From: Massilia atriviolacea
GTDB lineage: Bacteria > Pseudomonadota > Gammaproteobacteria > Burkholderiales > Burkholderiaceae_D
Assembly (NCBI RefSeq): GCF_003953935.1
Contig: NZ_RXLQ01000011.1
Coordinates: forward strand, 151,023 to 215,022
Length of the DNA stretch: 64,000 nt
Reading direction: 5' to 3'
The notes below the pieces were generated by a model. The model saw nothing but the letters and a program-made list of their open reading frames with translations. It searched no databases and was not told the DNA's origin. Positions 47,409 through 57,927 of this stretch are shown in pieces (within the stretch, counting starts at the first letter, position 1; each line of letters opens with the position of its first letter). The translations under genes were made by a program, and so were the position numbers.

Positions 47409-48010
47409 TTGCGGGCACCGTGCACGATGTCGACGAATTTGACTGCCTGCAATTCCATGTCGATGATGAAGCTGTCGACCAGGGCGCGGAAGTGGCGATA
47501 GGCGATCAGGGCCGGCATGGCGATGGCGATACCGAAGGCGGTGTTATACAGCGCCACCGAAATCCCGTGGGCCAGCTGGGCCGGGTTGGTGCCGGTGGCG
47601 TTGGTCGAACCGAAAATCTCGATCATGCCGACCACCGTGCCGAACAGACCCATCAGCGGGGCCAGCGAGGCGATGGTGCCGATCGTGGTCAGGAAGCGTT
47701 CCAGCACGTGGGCCACGCCGCGCCCGGCTTCTTCGATCGATTCCTTCATCACGTCGCGCGGGGCGTCGACATTGCGCAGGGCGGCGGCGAGCACGGCGCC
47801 GAGCGGGGAATTCTTTTCCAGCGACTCGACCACGTCCTTGGTGATCTTGCCGTTGTGATAGACACGCACCACTTCATCAAGCAGCTGCGGCGGCAGGATC
47901 TTGGCGCGGCGCAGATAAATAATGCGCTCGACGATCAACGCCAACGCGACGAGTGAGGCGATCAGCAACGGCCAGATTGGCCAACCTGCAGCTTGAATAA
48001 TGGGCAGCAA
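47405..48010 (-). CDS. exbB: Biopolymer transport protein ExbB (MotA/TolQ/ExbB family)
   Basis: A 201-residue inner-membrane protein with three helices and the conserved pore region PLMGLFGTVVGMIEIF, then YNTAFGIAIAMPALIAYRHF. The TTG at 48010 was chosen because AGGAG lies 6 bases upstream and the family begins with this short helix. No ATG is available in that region. First gene of the envelope operon that runs to adk. Its upstream region is the DnaA-box repeat array. Confidence 0.92.
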   Translation of the reverse strand: MLPIIQAAGWPIWPLLIASLVALALIVERIIYLRRAKILPPQLLDEVVRVYHNGKITKDVVESLEKNSPLGAVLAAALRNVDAPRDVMKESIEEAGRGVAHVLERFLTTIGTIASLAPLMGLFGTVVGMIEIFGSTNATGTNPAQLAHGISVALYNTAFGIAIAMPALIAYRHFRALVDSFIIDMELQAVKFVDIVHGARK

Positions 48011-48103
48011 AACAAACTCCTGAGTGAATGGGGATGCGTGATTAATTCTTGATAAGAACGAACCCCGGCAATGTAACGTGTTGCCCGTCACTCGGCAAGT
48101 CCA

Positions 48104-48875
48104 CTTCTGCACACCTTCTGTGGATAAGATTGTGCGCAAGCGGCCACAAGCATCGCGATGTGCTTGATTTTAAAGGGAAAGTTTGTCATGCGTAAAAACT
48201 AAGCATGTGGAAAATTAAAAATTGACGCGAGGTTCTGAACAAAAACTGTGGATAAGATTGTTAGCAATACCGGGGGTGGGCAGTCAAGTGCCTGATTCGA
48301 AAGGAAAAAAGATTTGAGCGCAAAAATAAGGCAGGCTGGCGCGCCCATCTTCTGCACATCTTTTGTGGATAAGATTGTGCGCAACGCCGCCCACTACGCC
48401 GCAAGTCCTTGCTTTCATTGAAGAAAATGACTGTGCTCAATTATGATGCATAGGGGGATAAAGCGCGTTTCGGGCGCCCAAAACTCCCGCGTGGGCGCCC
48501 ATTCGTGCCTGTCGGCGGTGCGGTGGACAAGTCCCGGTGTTCTGCACATCTTTTGTGGACAAGATTGTGAGCAAGCCGCCCAAGGCGATGTTAAGCTCTT
48601 GATTTCATGGATAAAAACGGTCGTGCTTAAAGCGCAGGCAGGGTCGCCCGCAGCGGCTTGCGGTGGATAAAGCGGGCAGTTCTGCACAACTTCTGTGGAC
48701 AAGATTGTGTGCAATCCCCTTTACAAGCCTGTAAGCCCTTGATTACAAAAGAATCGCACCCCGCTGCGCAAGTTTAAGGCAGGTCCTCGACTGTCGGCAC
48801 TGCAAAACTTCCGCACAGTTTCTGTGGATAACTTTGTGAGCAACTCCCGCCGGGACTGGCAAAGTGCTTGATTTA
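48104..48875. repeat. Array of six diverged ~70-bp units, each with a DnaA-box-like nonamer
   Basis: Between exbB and xseA (48011-49027, no gene seen) a unit of about 68-72 bases recurs six times: starts near 48104, 48232, 48349, 48539, 48678 and 48807. Each unit reads TTCTGCACA, then TGTGGATAA or TGTGGACAA, then GATTGTG and GCAA, and ends near CTTGATT. The nonamers at 48119, 48247, 48364 and 48823 match the DnaA box TTATCCACA on the other strand exactly. Those at 48554 and 48694 differ at one base. The units all point the same way and are 117-190 bases apart. The small minus-strand open frames here all repeat TILST and VQ, so they are by-products of the repeat. Confidence 0.8.
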
Positions 48876-49027
48876 ACAGGGTTTTCGGGCATTGCACTGA
48901 AAACCGGCACCTCGGCTTTTTCTTTTAAAATCATCGACTTAGAAAAAACTCTTGTTGTTTTGCGCGATATGTGACATAAGCATGACCGCTTCAAATTTTT
49001 GTGGACAGTTATTCCGGAACGTATCCC

Positions 49028-50389
49028 ATGCTCACCGATTTCGACCAAGACCTCCCGCCCGCCGCGCCGCCGGTAATGACCGTCAGCGCCCTCAACGCCC
49101 AGGTGGCGCGCCTGCTGGAGCGCTCGTTTCCGCTGACCTGGATCGGCGGTGAAATCTCCAATTTCACCAAAGCCAGTTCCGGCCACTGGTATTTCACGCT
49201 CAAGGACGATGCGGCCCAGGTGCGCGCGGTGATGTTTCGCGGCCGCGCCCAGTACGCCGGCTTCCTCCCGCGCGAAGGCGACAAGGTCGAGGTGCGCGCC
49301 CTGGTGACCCTGTACGGCGCGCGCGGCGACTACCAGATCAATGTGGAAGCGATCCGGCGCGCCGGCGTCGGCGCCCTGTACGAAGCCTTCCTGCGCCTGA
49401 AAGACAAACTCGGCGCCCAGGGCCTGTTCGACCAGGAGCGCAAGCGTCCCCTGCCGATGTTCACGCGCAGCGTCGGCATCGTCACCAGCCCGCAGGCGGC
49501 GGCGCTGCGCGACATCCTGACCGCGCTCAGGCGGCGCGCCCCGCACGTGCGCATCGTGCTCTACCCGGCCCCGGTGCAGGGCCAGGGCGCCGGCGACAAG
49601 ATAGCCAATGCGATCCAGACGGCCTCGCGCCGCGCCGACGTCGATGTGCTGCTGGTGTGCCGGGGCGGCGGCTCGATCGAGGACCTGTGGAGTTTCAACG
49701 AAGAAGTCGTGGCCCGCGCGATTGCCGATTGCAGCATGCCGGTCATTGCCGGGGTCGGCCACGAGACCGATGTCACCATCGCCGATTTTGCCGCCGACCT
49801 GCGCGCGGCCACCCCGACCGCCGCCGCCGAACTGGCGGCCACCCCGCGCGCCGACTGGATCGCCTCGCTGCAGGCCGATGCCGCCGACCTGCGGCGCGCC
49901 ATGCGCCACAGCCTGAACGAGGCGCACCAGGGCCTGGACAACTGGCAACGGCGCCTGCTCAGCCCGTCGGCGCGGATCGGCCACCAGCGCCTGGAACTGG
50001 CGGCCTTGTCGACTGCGCTCACGCATGCGGTGCGCGCGCCGGTGCAGCGCCAGGGCTATGTGCTGGCGCAATGGCGCGCGCGCTGGGCCGGCCAGCGGCC
50101 CGATGTGCGCCTGCTGCGCAACGAAATGGCGTCGCAGCAGCGCCGCTGCGCGACCGCCCTGGCCAACCAGCTGGGCCAGAAGCGCGATGCGCTGGGCGCG
50201 CTGGCGGCCCAGCTCGAATTGCTCAATCCGCAGCGCACGCTGGAACGCGGCTATGCCATCGTGCGCGACGCCAGCGGCGCCGTGCTGCGTTCGCCGGCGC
50301 AGATCCAGGCCAGGCAGACGCTCACGGTGCGCCTGGCCGAGGGCACTGCCGAGCTCGGCGTGGCCGGCGTCCAGGCCCGCCTCGACTAA
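49028..50389 (+). CDS. xseA: Exodeoxyribonuclease VII large subunit
   Basis: A 453-residue protein with an N-terminal OB fold ([20 protein letters not shown]), the catalytic core ([60 protein letters not shown]) and a helical C-terminal region. It degrades single-stranded DNA together with XseB, which is not in this window. The ATG at 49028 ([11 protein letters not shown]) was used. The frame extends nine codons upstream without homology. The upstream gap is the repeat array. Confidence 0.95.
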   Translation: MLTDFDQDLPPAAPPVMTVSALNAQVARLLERSFPLTWIGGEISNFTKASSGHWYFTLKDDAAQVRAVMFRGRAQYAGFLPREGDKVEVRALVTLYGARGDYQINVEAIRRAGVGALYEAFLRLKDKLGAQGLFDQERKRPLPMFTRSVGIVTSPQAAALRDILTALRRRAPHVRIVLYPAPVQGQGAGDKIANAIQTASRRADVDVLLVCRGGGSIEDLWSFNEEVVARAIADCSMPVIAGVGHETDVTIADFAADLRAATPTAAAELAATPRADWIASLQADAADLRRAMRHSLNEAHQGLDNWQRRLLSPSARIGHQRLELAALSTALTHAVRAPVQRQGYVLAQWRARWAGQRPDVRLLRNEMASQQRRCATALANQLGQKRDALGALAAQLELLNPQRTLERGYAIVRDASGAVLRSPAQIQARQTLTVRLAEGTAELGVAGVQARLD

Positions 50390-50503
50390 GCGGGTGCAAG
50401 GCAGCTTGCCTGCGCGAAGCAAATAAGCAACGAACCGCCATCCGAATTACAATAAGCACCGGTTCAGACTCATTGACGCTTTTCCAAACAAAAAGGACAC
50501 AAC

Positions 50504-51082
50504 ATGGAACACACACTGCCGCCACTGCCGTATGAAATGGACGCCCTGGCTCCCCACATTTCGAAAGAAACGCTGGAGTACCACTACGGCAAGCATCACC
50601 AAACCTATGTGACCAACCTGAACAACCTGATCAAGGGCACCGAGTTCGAGAACCTGTCGCTCGAAGAGATCATCAAGAAATCCTCCGGCGGCGTGTTCAA
50701 CAACGCAGCCCAGGTGTGGAACCACACCTTCTACTGGAACGGCATGAAGCCGAACGGCGGCGGCGCGCCAAGCGGCAAAGTGGCCGATGCGATCGACGCC
50801 AAGTGGGGTTCGTTCGACAAATTCAAGGAAGAATTCACCAAGTCCTGCGTCGGCAACTTCGGTTCCGGCTGGACCTGGCTGGTGCAAAAAGCCGACGGCG
50901 GCGTCGACATCGTCAACACCTCGAACGCCGGCTGCCCGCTGACCACCGGCGACAAGCCGCTGCTGACCTGCGACGTCTGGGAGCACGCTTACTACATCGA
51001 CTACCGCAACGCCCGCGCCAAGTATGTCGAAACCTTCTGGGGCCTGGTCAACTGGGACTTCGTCGCGCAAAACGCGGCCTGA
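50504..51082 (+). CDS. sodB: Superoxide dismutase, iron type
   Basis: A 192-residue enzyme that removes superoxide. The metal ligands are H27, H74, D157 and H161 ([33 protein letters not shown]). Gln at position 70 in NNAAQVWNH and the overall pattern favour iron over manganese. There is no signal peptide, so it is cytoplasmic. It is a single gene with its own promoter gap and an intrinsic terminator at 51095-51126. Confidence 0.96.
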   Translation: MEHTLPPLPYEMDALAPHISKETLEYHYGKHHQTYVTNLNNLIKGTEFENLSLEEIIKKSSGGVFNNAAQVWNHTFYWNGMKPNGGGAPSGKVADAIDAKWGSFDKFKEEFTKSCVGNFGSGWTWLVQKADGGVDIVNTSNAGCPLTTGDKPLLTCDVWEHAYYIDYRNARAKYVETFWGLVNWDFVAQNAA

Positions 51083-51094
51083 CCGACCCGACCC

Positions 51095-51126
51095 TGAAAA
51101 AACAGCCCGCCGGGCTGTTTTTTTTT
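51095..51126 (+). terminator. Intrinsic terminator of sodB
   Basis: A hairpin ACAGCCCG/CGGGCTGT is followed by a run of nine T. It begins about 15 bases after the sodB stop. An A-run precedes it, so it could also work on the minus strand. Confidence 0.92.
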
Positions 51127-51672
51127 GCCCGCAGCTGGCGCAGCGATGTAGCGCAAACTTCGCAACGGCGGCGAAGCGCTTCAACAGCGAAGCGGCCGGG
51201 ACCCGGGCCGGGATGCGCATCGCGAAGCGATCGAGCCGATCTGAGCGATGACGATAGCGCGGTCGATGACGCGCGCGCCTGTGTCGAACAGTTATGCGTT
51301 GCGCATGCCGCGTTTTGGTGCGTCCGGAGCGTTCCGGCATCCTCGAACGCACCAGGATGGACCCCGGATTCACCATGGCGGTGATGGACCACCACCAAGA
51401 TCTCCAAGAAGCAACACTTCGATTAAATAGTGTCCGCGCGGAATTTAATGACCGATTGCATTGCGGATACAAGACAAGCTTTTCATTCGCCGGAATTCGC
51501 GAATCGCCGATTGATCTCAGGTAATTCTATCCGATCATCGAATTTTCACACTGTTTATGAGTGTTGCTTTTCATGCACACAAATGTCTGTGAATCAGTCA
51601 TAATGTTCGGCAACACGGCGTATTGTCGACCATGGCGTAAACGCTTTTTGATAGGAAAGTGACTTGAGAAGA
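51127..51672. other. Gene-poor stretch, nothing clear
   Basis: About 545 bases between the sodB terminator and the next gene. The first 250 are GC-rich, with short repeated GCGAAGCG words. The remainder (from about 51420) is AT-rich and probably holds the promoter of the gene at 51673. The small open frames here lack ribosome sites and conserved-looking sequence. No RNA gene was recognised. Confidence 0.5.
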
Positions 51673-52278
51673 ATGGACGGTGACATGAATTCCCCACACA
51701 CAGCCTGCTTGTTACGGACGCGTCGTTTAAGCCCGGGTTTTCCTGCATTGTCTGGACGTTGCATCGCCATGCTGTCCCTGCCCGCCGCCGTGATGCTGAG
51801 CGGCGCGGCACAGGCCCAGGCGGTCAATGCGGCCACCGCCGCCGTCTTCTCGAAACCGGCCCTGCTCGGCGTGCAATTGTCGATGAAAGCCGGCGCCAGG
51901 CAGGGCAAGGTCACGCCGGAACAGCTGAAATGCGTGCAGGGACTCGATCCTGCCAGTTTCGACGAGGTATTCAAGGAATTGCTGGCCTCCAATCTCGACG
52001 GCAAGGAATTAATGCGCACCCAATCCTTCCTGGCCAAGTCGGTCGGCAAGAAATTCGCCAAGCACGGTTACCTGGGCGTGTTCGCCGCCGCCGGCGAGCC
52101 GCTGCCGGAAGCGCTGCCGCGCTTCACCGAAGATGAAATGGTGGATTTCGAGCAGTTCCGCACCAGTTCGGCGGGCGAAAAACTGGTCACCAACCGGGTG
52201 CTGGAAGCGCCGGCCGCGCGCACCGTCCTCAACGCCCGCATCGAAAAAGTGCTGGAAGTCTGCGTTCCCCAGCAATAG
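51673..52278 (+). CDS. Secreted or anchored protein of unknown function
   Basis: A 201-residue protein with a long N-region followed by a hydrophobic stretch and AQAQA cleavage-like site (SLPAAVMLSGAAQAQA, about residues 33-48). The mature domain of about 150 residues is helical and moderately charged, with two cysteines (LKCVQGLD and LEVCVPQQ). Starts at TTG 51664, ATG 51673 and ATG 51685 are all possible. 51673 is a compromise. No family with a known function is recognised. It is followed 111 bases later by the OmpR-type regulator on the same strand. Confidence 0.7.
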   Translation: MDGDMNSPHTACLLRTRRLSPGFPALSGRCIAMLSLPAAVMLSGAAQAQAVNAATAAVFSKPALLGVQLSMKAGARQGKVTPEQLKCVQGLDPASFDEVFKELLASNLDGKELMRTQSFLAKSVGKKFAKHGYLGVFAAAGEPLPEALPRFTEDEMVDFEQFRTSSAGEKLVTNRVLEAPAARTVLNARIEKVLEVCVPQQ

Positions 52279-52353
52279 CCGCGGTCGGCGCACCAGAGTG
52301 TCATCAAAGTGTAGCAAATTGTCCGCATCGGCCTGCAACTGCCTTTTTTCGTA

Positions 52354-52369
52354 GCCGCTCTTATACAAT
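52354..52369 (+). promoter_or_regulatory. Promoter segment shared with the sensor kinase gene, copy 1
   Basis: The 16-nt sequence GCCGCTCTTATACAAT occurs 21 bases before the response-regulator ATG and again, identically, at 61026-61041 before the kinase. It contains a -10-like TATACAAT. No good -35 is seen at the usual distance, so activation by a regulator is likely. Confidence 0.55.
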
Positions 52370-52389
52370 AGCTGGCTAGGAGAAAAACC

Positions 52390-53076
52390 ATGTTTCGAGT
52401 CATGCTGGTAGAGGACGATGCGCGCCTGGCGCAATTGGTGACGGAGTACCTGAGCGGGTACGAATTCACGGTCGAGCTGGTCACGCGCGGCGATGCCGCG
52501 CTCGAGCGTTTCAAGGCGCTCGCCCCGGATGTGGTCATTCTCGACCTGATGCTGCCGGGCCTGGACGGGATGGTGGTGTGCCGCCAGATTCGCGAACTGA
52601 GCGAAACCCCGATCCTGATACTCACCGCGCGCGAGGATTCCTACGACGAAGTATCGGTGCTGGAACAGGGCGCGGACGATTTCGTCAACAAGCCGGTCCA
52701 GCCGCGCGTGCTGCTGGCGCGCCTGCGCGCCCTGCTGCGGCGCGCCCAGGGCAAGGCCGGCACCGATCCGGCGGCGCTCGAATTCGGCGCCCTGTCGATC
52801 ATCGCCAGCGACCGCGTCGTCACCTGGCGCGGCGAGCATTGCCTGCTCAGCAACACCGAATACAAGCTGCTGCTGGTCCTGGCCGAATCGGCCGGGCGCG
52901 TGCTCTCGCGCGACGCCCTGCTGAAGAAAATGCGCGGCATCGAGTTCGACGGGCTCGACCGCAGCATCGATAACTGCATCTCCAAGCTGCGCCGCAAGTT
53001 CGACGACGTCGATTCCGAAAAGATCAAGACCGTGTGGGGCGAAGGCTACCTGTTTTCGCCTTCGGCCTGGGGCTGA
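52390..53076 (+). CDS. OmpR/RstA-type response regulator
   Basis: A 228-residue regulator. The receiver domain has EDD at 8-10, D52 (ILDLMLPGLDG) and K101. The C-terminal winged helix spans about 130-228 with LSNTEYKLLLVLAESAGRVL and RSIDNCISKLRRKF, ending VWGEGYLFSP. The sensor kinase that matches it by type is not adjacent but about 8 kb away at 61107, on the same strand and after the same 16-nt promoter segment. TAGGAG precedes the ATG. It probably regulates the envelope genes that lie between the two. Confidence 0.93.
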   Translation: MFRVMLVEDDARLAQLVTEYLSGYEFTVELVTRGDAALERFKALAPDVVILDLMLPGLDGMVVCRQIRELSETPILILTAREDSYDEVSVLEQGADDFVNKPVQPRVLLARLRALLRRAQGKAGTDPAALEFGALSIIASDRVVTWRGEHCLLSNTEYKLLLVLAESAGRVLSRDALLKKMRGIEFDGLDRSIDNCISKLRRKFDDVDSEKIKTVWGEGYLFSPSAWG

Positions 53077-53124
53077 GGCCGCGCTGTTGCGCGCTGCCGT
53101 AAGCGGCAACGCGCAGCGCCGGGT

Positions 53125-54336
53125 TTAGCGGAATTGCAGCTGCTGCGCCACGAACTCGACCGGTTCGTCGGAGCGCTCCAGCAGCACCAGGCTGGCCGGA
53201 GTGACCGACGACGGCGCCGGGTCGCCCTGGGTGTGGCGGTTCAAGACGCGCTCGATCGTGGTCACGCGCAACTTGCCGCCGGTGCGCTCGATACTGCCGA
53301 TCTCGATGCCGAACGAGGAGTCGGTTTTCTCGCCGAGGAAGGAGGCCAGCACCATCTGCTTGCTGAAGTCCACGCTCGGCAGCGGCGCCGGCTGTTGCTG
53401 CTCTTTCCACAAGGCCGCCAGGGCCTGGGCATCCTTGATCACGACCTGGTGGGCCGGACGGGTCTGCGTGCGCCGCTCGACCTCGATCCTGCTGAACGCC
53501 ACATTGTCAGGCGTCACGGCTTCGAACACGACAGGGGCGTCGCTGCGCTGGACCGCAACCAGTTCGACCGGCGTTCCCGGCTGTCCGGCGCAGATCTTGC
53601 CGGACGAGCCGGCGTCGCCCTGCGTGTACGCGGCCACCAGCTTGCCGCCGCTGACGCGCAGCGAGCGCAGGCCGACACTATGGCAGCGCCCGCCGGCTCC
53701 GCCGAACAGGGCGATCACCATCTCATTCTTGAACACCACCTTCGGCATGAACGACACCCGGTCCCGGCCGGCGTTATGCTCGGCCCACAGCGCGGCCAGC
53801 GTGGCTTCGTCGCGGACCAGCACCTGGCGCGGCTCCTTGATGGAGGACACGGTGTCGCGGGCGAGTGGCGACAGCGGCAGCAGACTGCCATCCTTGGGCA
53901 GGAAGGACACTTCCTGCAAGCTGCGGCCGTCGACGAAATCGGGCCCCGCCTGCTGTACCTCGGTCATGCGCTTGAACACGGGAAACATGGCGGGATCGCT
54001 ACAGTCTTCCGCCCGCAGCACCGGCGCCCGCTCGTTCGAGCAAATGACGACGTCGGGGGTGGCGCCATGCAGCGTATATTGCGCCGGTTTGGCGCAGCCG
54101 CCCTTCACGGCGGTGAAGACGTATTTGCGGTCGATTACGAACACGCGGTTGAAATATTGGCCGCAGGTATTTTCCTGCGCACGCTGGACGAAGGGCATCG
54201 TGACCACGCCGGTCGCGTCGGGCGGCGTCGGTGTCGGGGTTGGCGCAGGCGTGGTGTCGGGCGTCGAATCGCTGCCGCCGCAGGCAGCGAGCATCAGGGC
54301 GCCTGCCAGGGGCAGTACAAGGTGAAGACGGGTCAT
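53125..54336 (-). CDS. Lipoprotein with two PrcB-like domains (paralogue 1)
   Basis: A 403-residue lipoprotein (LAACGGSDS near residue 19) with a short Thr-Pro linker of about four units, a cysteine-containing region, and two similar domains at about 165-270 and 295-400. Each has a ...LWAEHN or LWKEQQ helix, a [14 protein letters not shown] or VDFSKQMVLASFLG strand, and ends with a RSDEPVEFV-type strand. This fits the PrcB C-terminal domain, known from a subunit of a spirochaete surface protease complex. It shares its domain plan with the genes at 54528 and 59564. No protease is seen nearby. Confidence 0.78.
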   Translation of the reverse strand: MTRLHLVLPLAGALMLAACGGSDSTPDTTPAPTPTPTPPDATGVVTMPFVQRAQENTCGQYFNRVFVIDRKYVFTAVKGGCAKPAQYTLHGATPDVVICSNERAPVLRAEDCSDPAMFPVFKRMTEVQQAGPDFVDGRSLQEVSFLPKDGSLLPLSPLARDTVSSIKEPRQVLVRDEATLAALWAEHNAGRDRVSFMPKVVFKNEMVIALFGGAGGRCHSVGLRSLRVSGGKLVAAYTQGDAGSSGKICAGQPGTPVELVAVQRSDAPVVFEAVTPDNVAFSRIEVERRTQTRPAHQVVIKDAQALAALWKEQQQPAPLPSVDFSKQMVLASFLGEKTDSSFGIEIGSIERTGGKLRVTTIERVLNRHTQGDPAPSSVTPASLVLLERSDEPVEFVAQQLQFR

Positions 54337-54380
54337 GGAACTCTCTCAGGAACACGGAAACGGGGGCTTGCTGGACAGAT

Positions 54381-54410
54381 GGAAATATTAATAAATGATG
54401 AATATTGCCA
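54381..54410 (-). promoter_or_regulatory. AT-rich upstream element shared by lipoprotein paralogues, copy 1
   Basis: A 30-nt AT-rich sequence with landmarks GGAAATATTAAT and AATATTGC on plus lies 45 bases upstream of the paralogue 1 start. A very similar sequence lies at the same distance upstream of paralogue 2 (55865-55895). Likely a promoter or regulator site. Confidence 0.45.
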
Positions 54411-54476
54411 GAAGCACATATTAAACAGTTGTTCCGCTGCCGTCCATTCCCGAAGCAGGCAAATTTGAGGGAGAAC

Positions 54477-54515
54477 GGGAGAAAGCGCTGCCGGCGGTGG
54501 CGCCGCCGGCAGCGC
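54477..54515 (-). terminator. Hairpin terminator after lipoprotein paralogue 2
   Basis: A perfect 13-bp stem (GCGCTGCCGGCGG with its complement, 5-base loop) followed on minus by TTTCTCCC lies 13 bases after the stop at 54528. Confidence 0.7.
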
Positions 54516-54527
54516 GCTGCGTATGAC

Positions 54528-55820
<1,293 letters not shown>

Positions 55821-55864
55821 GGAAACCTCTGAGTAACACGGGCGAACTGACACGCTGCGCACGC

Positions 55865-55895
55865 GGAAACATTAATTAATTTTAAATATTGCTTC
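55865..55895 (-). promoter_or_regulatory. AT-rich upstream element shared by lipoprotein paralogues, copy 2
   Basis: Counterpart of 54381-54410, again 45 bases before the start codon, with landmarks GGAAACATTAAT and AATATTGC. The conserved spacing supports a role in transcription. Confidence 0.45.
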
Positions 55896-55985
55896 AGCGG
55901 ATAATAAACACTTCCCCGGCAGCTGTCCATTCCGCACGGAAGCGAATTCGCTGGCGCCTGGGACGGACGGCGCGCCCGCCCGCGC

Positions 55986-56687
55986 CTATTCGAGCAGGGG
56001 CGCGATGGCCAGCGGCGCACTCTGGGTCACCAGCTGGGCCTTGTCGGCATGGTCGCCGAAGCGATAATTGACGACCCGGAAACCTTCATTGTTGTCGTCG
56101 CGGAAGGTGGCGCCGTCCGCCACCGCCAGCAGGGCCACGTCGCCGCTGCCGTTGCGCAACCTGACCACCGGGTCGGCGCTCTTGCGCTGGTAGCTCAGGC
56201 GCACGCCGCTGCAGCGCAGGGTGCGCGCCGACGCATCCACGTGGCGCAGGTAAGTCAGCGCTTGCTCGCAGGCGGCGCGCAGGTCGCTCGTTTCGTACAC
56301 GCCGTCGGAGCGCACCACGATCGAGACGCGCGCGCGGAACACGTACTGGGCCACATTGCGGGTCAGGCTCAGGGTGGCGTTATCGTCGTAGGCGGCCTTC
56401 AACAGCGGAAACACGGCGCGCCCGGTCGGGTCCAGCGGCAAGCTCAGGCTGCTGGCCTTGCCGAGCAGGCTCAGTTGCACATCCTCGCCCAGCACGCCCT
56501 TCTCTTTCAACATCACCTGGAAATGGTTTTGCAGGAAATTCTTGGGCCTGCCGTATTTTTCGAACACCACCATCGCGCGGTAGGCATCGCGATAGCTGAG
56601 CCACTCCCCGCCCGTTTCATTGGCCGTCGTGCCGCCTGCCGTAAACAGCAAGGCCAACAGGGCGGAAACGTGGCGTACAAATCGCAT
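55986..56687 (-). CDS. Secreted protein of unknown function paired with MipA (copy 1)
   Basis: A 233-residue exported protein with signal peptide (SALLALLFTAGGTTAN). The mature part starts EWLSYRDAYRAMVVFEKYGRPK and ends PLAIAPLLE, both also seen in the paralogue at 57928-58617. It contains two cysteines (LRAACEQALTYL, TLRCSGVRLSY). The fold is mixed alpha/beta and no enzyme motif is seen. The ATG at 56687 lies 2 bases after the MipA stop (TGATCATG). The same junction occurs in the second pair, so the two proteins probably act together at the outer membrane. Confidence 0.82.
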   Translation of the reverse strand: MRFVRHVSALLALLFTAGGTTANETGGEWLSYRDAYRAMVVFEKYGRPKNFLQNHFQVMLKEKGVLGEDVQLSLLGKASSLSLPLDPTGRAVFPLLKAAYDDNATLSLTRNVAQYVFRARVSIVVRSDGVYETSDLRAACEQALTYLRHVDASARTLRCSGVRLSYQRKSADPVVRLRNGSGDVALLAVADGATFRDDNNEGFRVVNYRFGDHADKAQLVTQSAPLAIAPLLE

Positions 56688-56689
56688 GA

Positions 56690-57592
56690 TCAGAATCGGT
56701 AAGCAAGTCCGGTGGACACAGTGATATGGTCGGCGCGTTCGACCAGCGGGCTGCGCCGCGCGTCGCCCTGCAGCCATGCAGCGCGCAGCGAGCTGCTGAC
56801 CATCCAGCCGGGCGACAGCGCCCAGTTCCAGCGCGCGCCGACGGCCACGTCGCGCACCCCGCCACCCGGGGCGTAGGGCGCGTGGCCGCTGTTTATGCTA
56901 TCGAGCAAGCTTACCCCGAAATAACTCCGGTTGTAGCTGCGGTTAACGACAGTCAGGTCGGCGCCCAGCGACACGCTGTGGTGCGGCGAGAGCGAGCGCG
57001 TGACGTGCTGCAAACCCACGGTCCAGCTGGCGCCATGGCGGTCGCGCCCCGAGCCTGCCAGCAAATTATTGGTCAAACGCAAGGACGGAGTCAGATAATA
57101 GTTGAAAAACGCCCCGCCCTGCAGGCGCGCACCGATGGCTTCGGTGCCAGCCAGGGGATTGCCGCTGCGCTTGCCGGTGTCCGGCCCCGGATCCGGGGCC
57201 ACGCTCGGACGCGACGGCTGGCCCTCCGTCGGCGGCGTCGCGCTGCCGCTGGTGTCGAGCGTGCCCAGCGGCATACCCAGCTGGTGCCCATCGCCCACCT
57301 CGCTGCGGCGCGCCATCAGCGTCAGCAGCGGGCCGTATTCCAGCACCGGGTTGGACGACAGGTGCATGCCCGCACTCATGCCCGAGACAAACACGCCATT
57401 GCTCCACTGAACTTGCACGAGCGGCAAGGCAGTGACCCGACGCTCGCCCGACCCCTGGTAGCGTGGGGCCGAGACGGCGCCCAGCCCGACATACATGTCG
57501 CTGCTGCCATCCGGCATCGGATTGCTTGCGGGGGTCTGGGCCCAGGCGGCGGGCACTGCACCGGCCAGGACAAGGGCAAAAAGGGTTCTCAT
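56690..57592 (-). CDS. MipA/OmpV family outer-membrane protein (copy 1)
   Basis: A 300-residue barrel protein with a signal peptide (LVLAGAVPAAWAQ), the family start MYVGLGAVSAPRYQGSGERR, and C-terminal strands ending GLAYRF with the aromatic end residue of outer-membrane barrels. A Pro/Gly-rich loop (about residues 120-145) is probably extracellular. MipA proteins scaffold murein enzymes in E. coli and OmpV-type members act as porin-like proteins. Which applies here is unknown. It is coupled to the unknown secreted gene just downstream. Confidence 0.87.
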   Translation of the reverse strand: MRTLFALVLAGAVPAAWAQTPASNPMPDGSSDMYVGLGAVSAPRYQGSGERRVTALPLVQVQWSNGVFVSGMSAGMHLSSNPVLEYGPLLTLMARRSEVGDGHQLGMPLGTLDTSGSATPPTEGQPSRPSVAPDPGPDTGKRSGNPLAGTEAIGARLQGGAFFNYYLTPSLRLTNNLLAGSGRDRHGASWTVGLQHVTRSLSPHHSVSLGADLTVVNRSYNRSYFGVSLLDSINSGHAPYAPGGGVRDVAVGARWNWALSPGWMVSSSLRAAWLQGDARRSPLVERADHITVSTGLAYRF

Positions 57593-57807
57593 GAATGTCG
57601 CCGAAAAGATGATCAGCCGCCATTTTACGGCCTGCCGCCAACATCGCCGAAATTGCTGAGTTTGGGCCAGGGCCGCATGCGCCTTCGAGCGCGCCGCGGC
57701 ATCCCACGATGGGACGATGGCGGGCGCTCTCGCGCGGCCCGCTGCATCCCCATCGTGCGCTACTATGTATAAAAAAAGCCCACGACACCGGAGCATCGAG
57801 GGCGAAC

Positions 57808-57848
57808 GGAAAACCCGATACGCATAGCTTAGATGCTAAGGGTTTTCC
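57808..57848. other. Nested inverted repeat in the gap upstream of MipA copy 1
   Basis: Perfect 9-base arms (GGAAAACCC and GGGTTTTCC) enclose a second 4-bp stem (GCAT with ATGC). It lies in the 335-base gap 57593-57927, which holds no gene. It could end the upstream transcription unit (the second pair) or bind a regulator. A short A-run (57772-57778) lies nearby. Confidence 0.4.
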
Positions 57849-57927
57849 TTTCCGCCTCGAAATGTCTGGCAATTGTCGTAAATGTGTATTCGACATCGTC
57901 CAGCCGTCCGGGCAGGCCGCCGTGACC

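Noticed and set aside
48104..48875. CRISPR array or small-protein family in the exbB-xseA gap
   Set aside because: The repeats are diverged, about 70 bp long and unevenly spaced, and there are no cas genes. The short minus-strand frames repeat TILST and VQ only because they read the DNA repeat.
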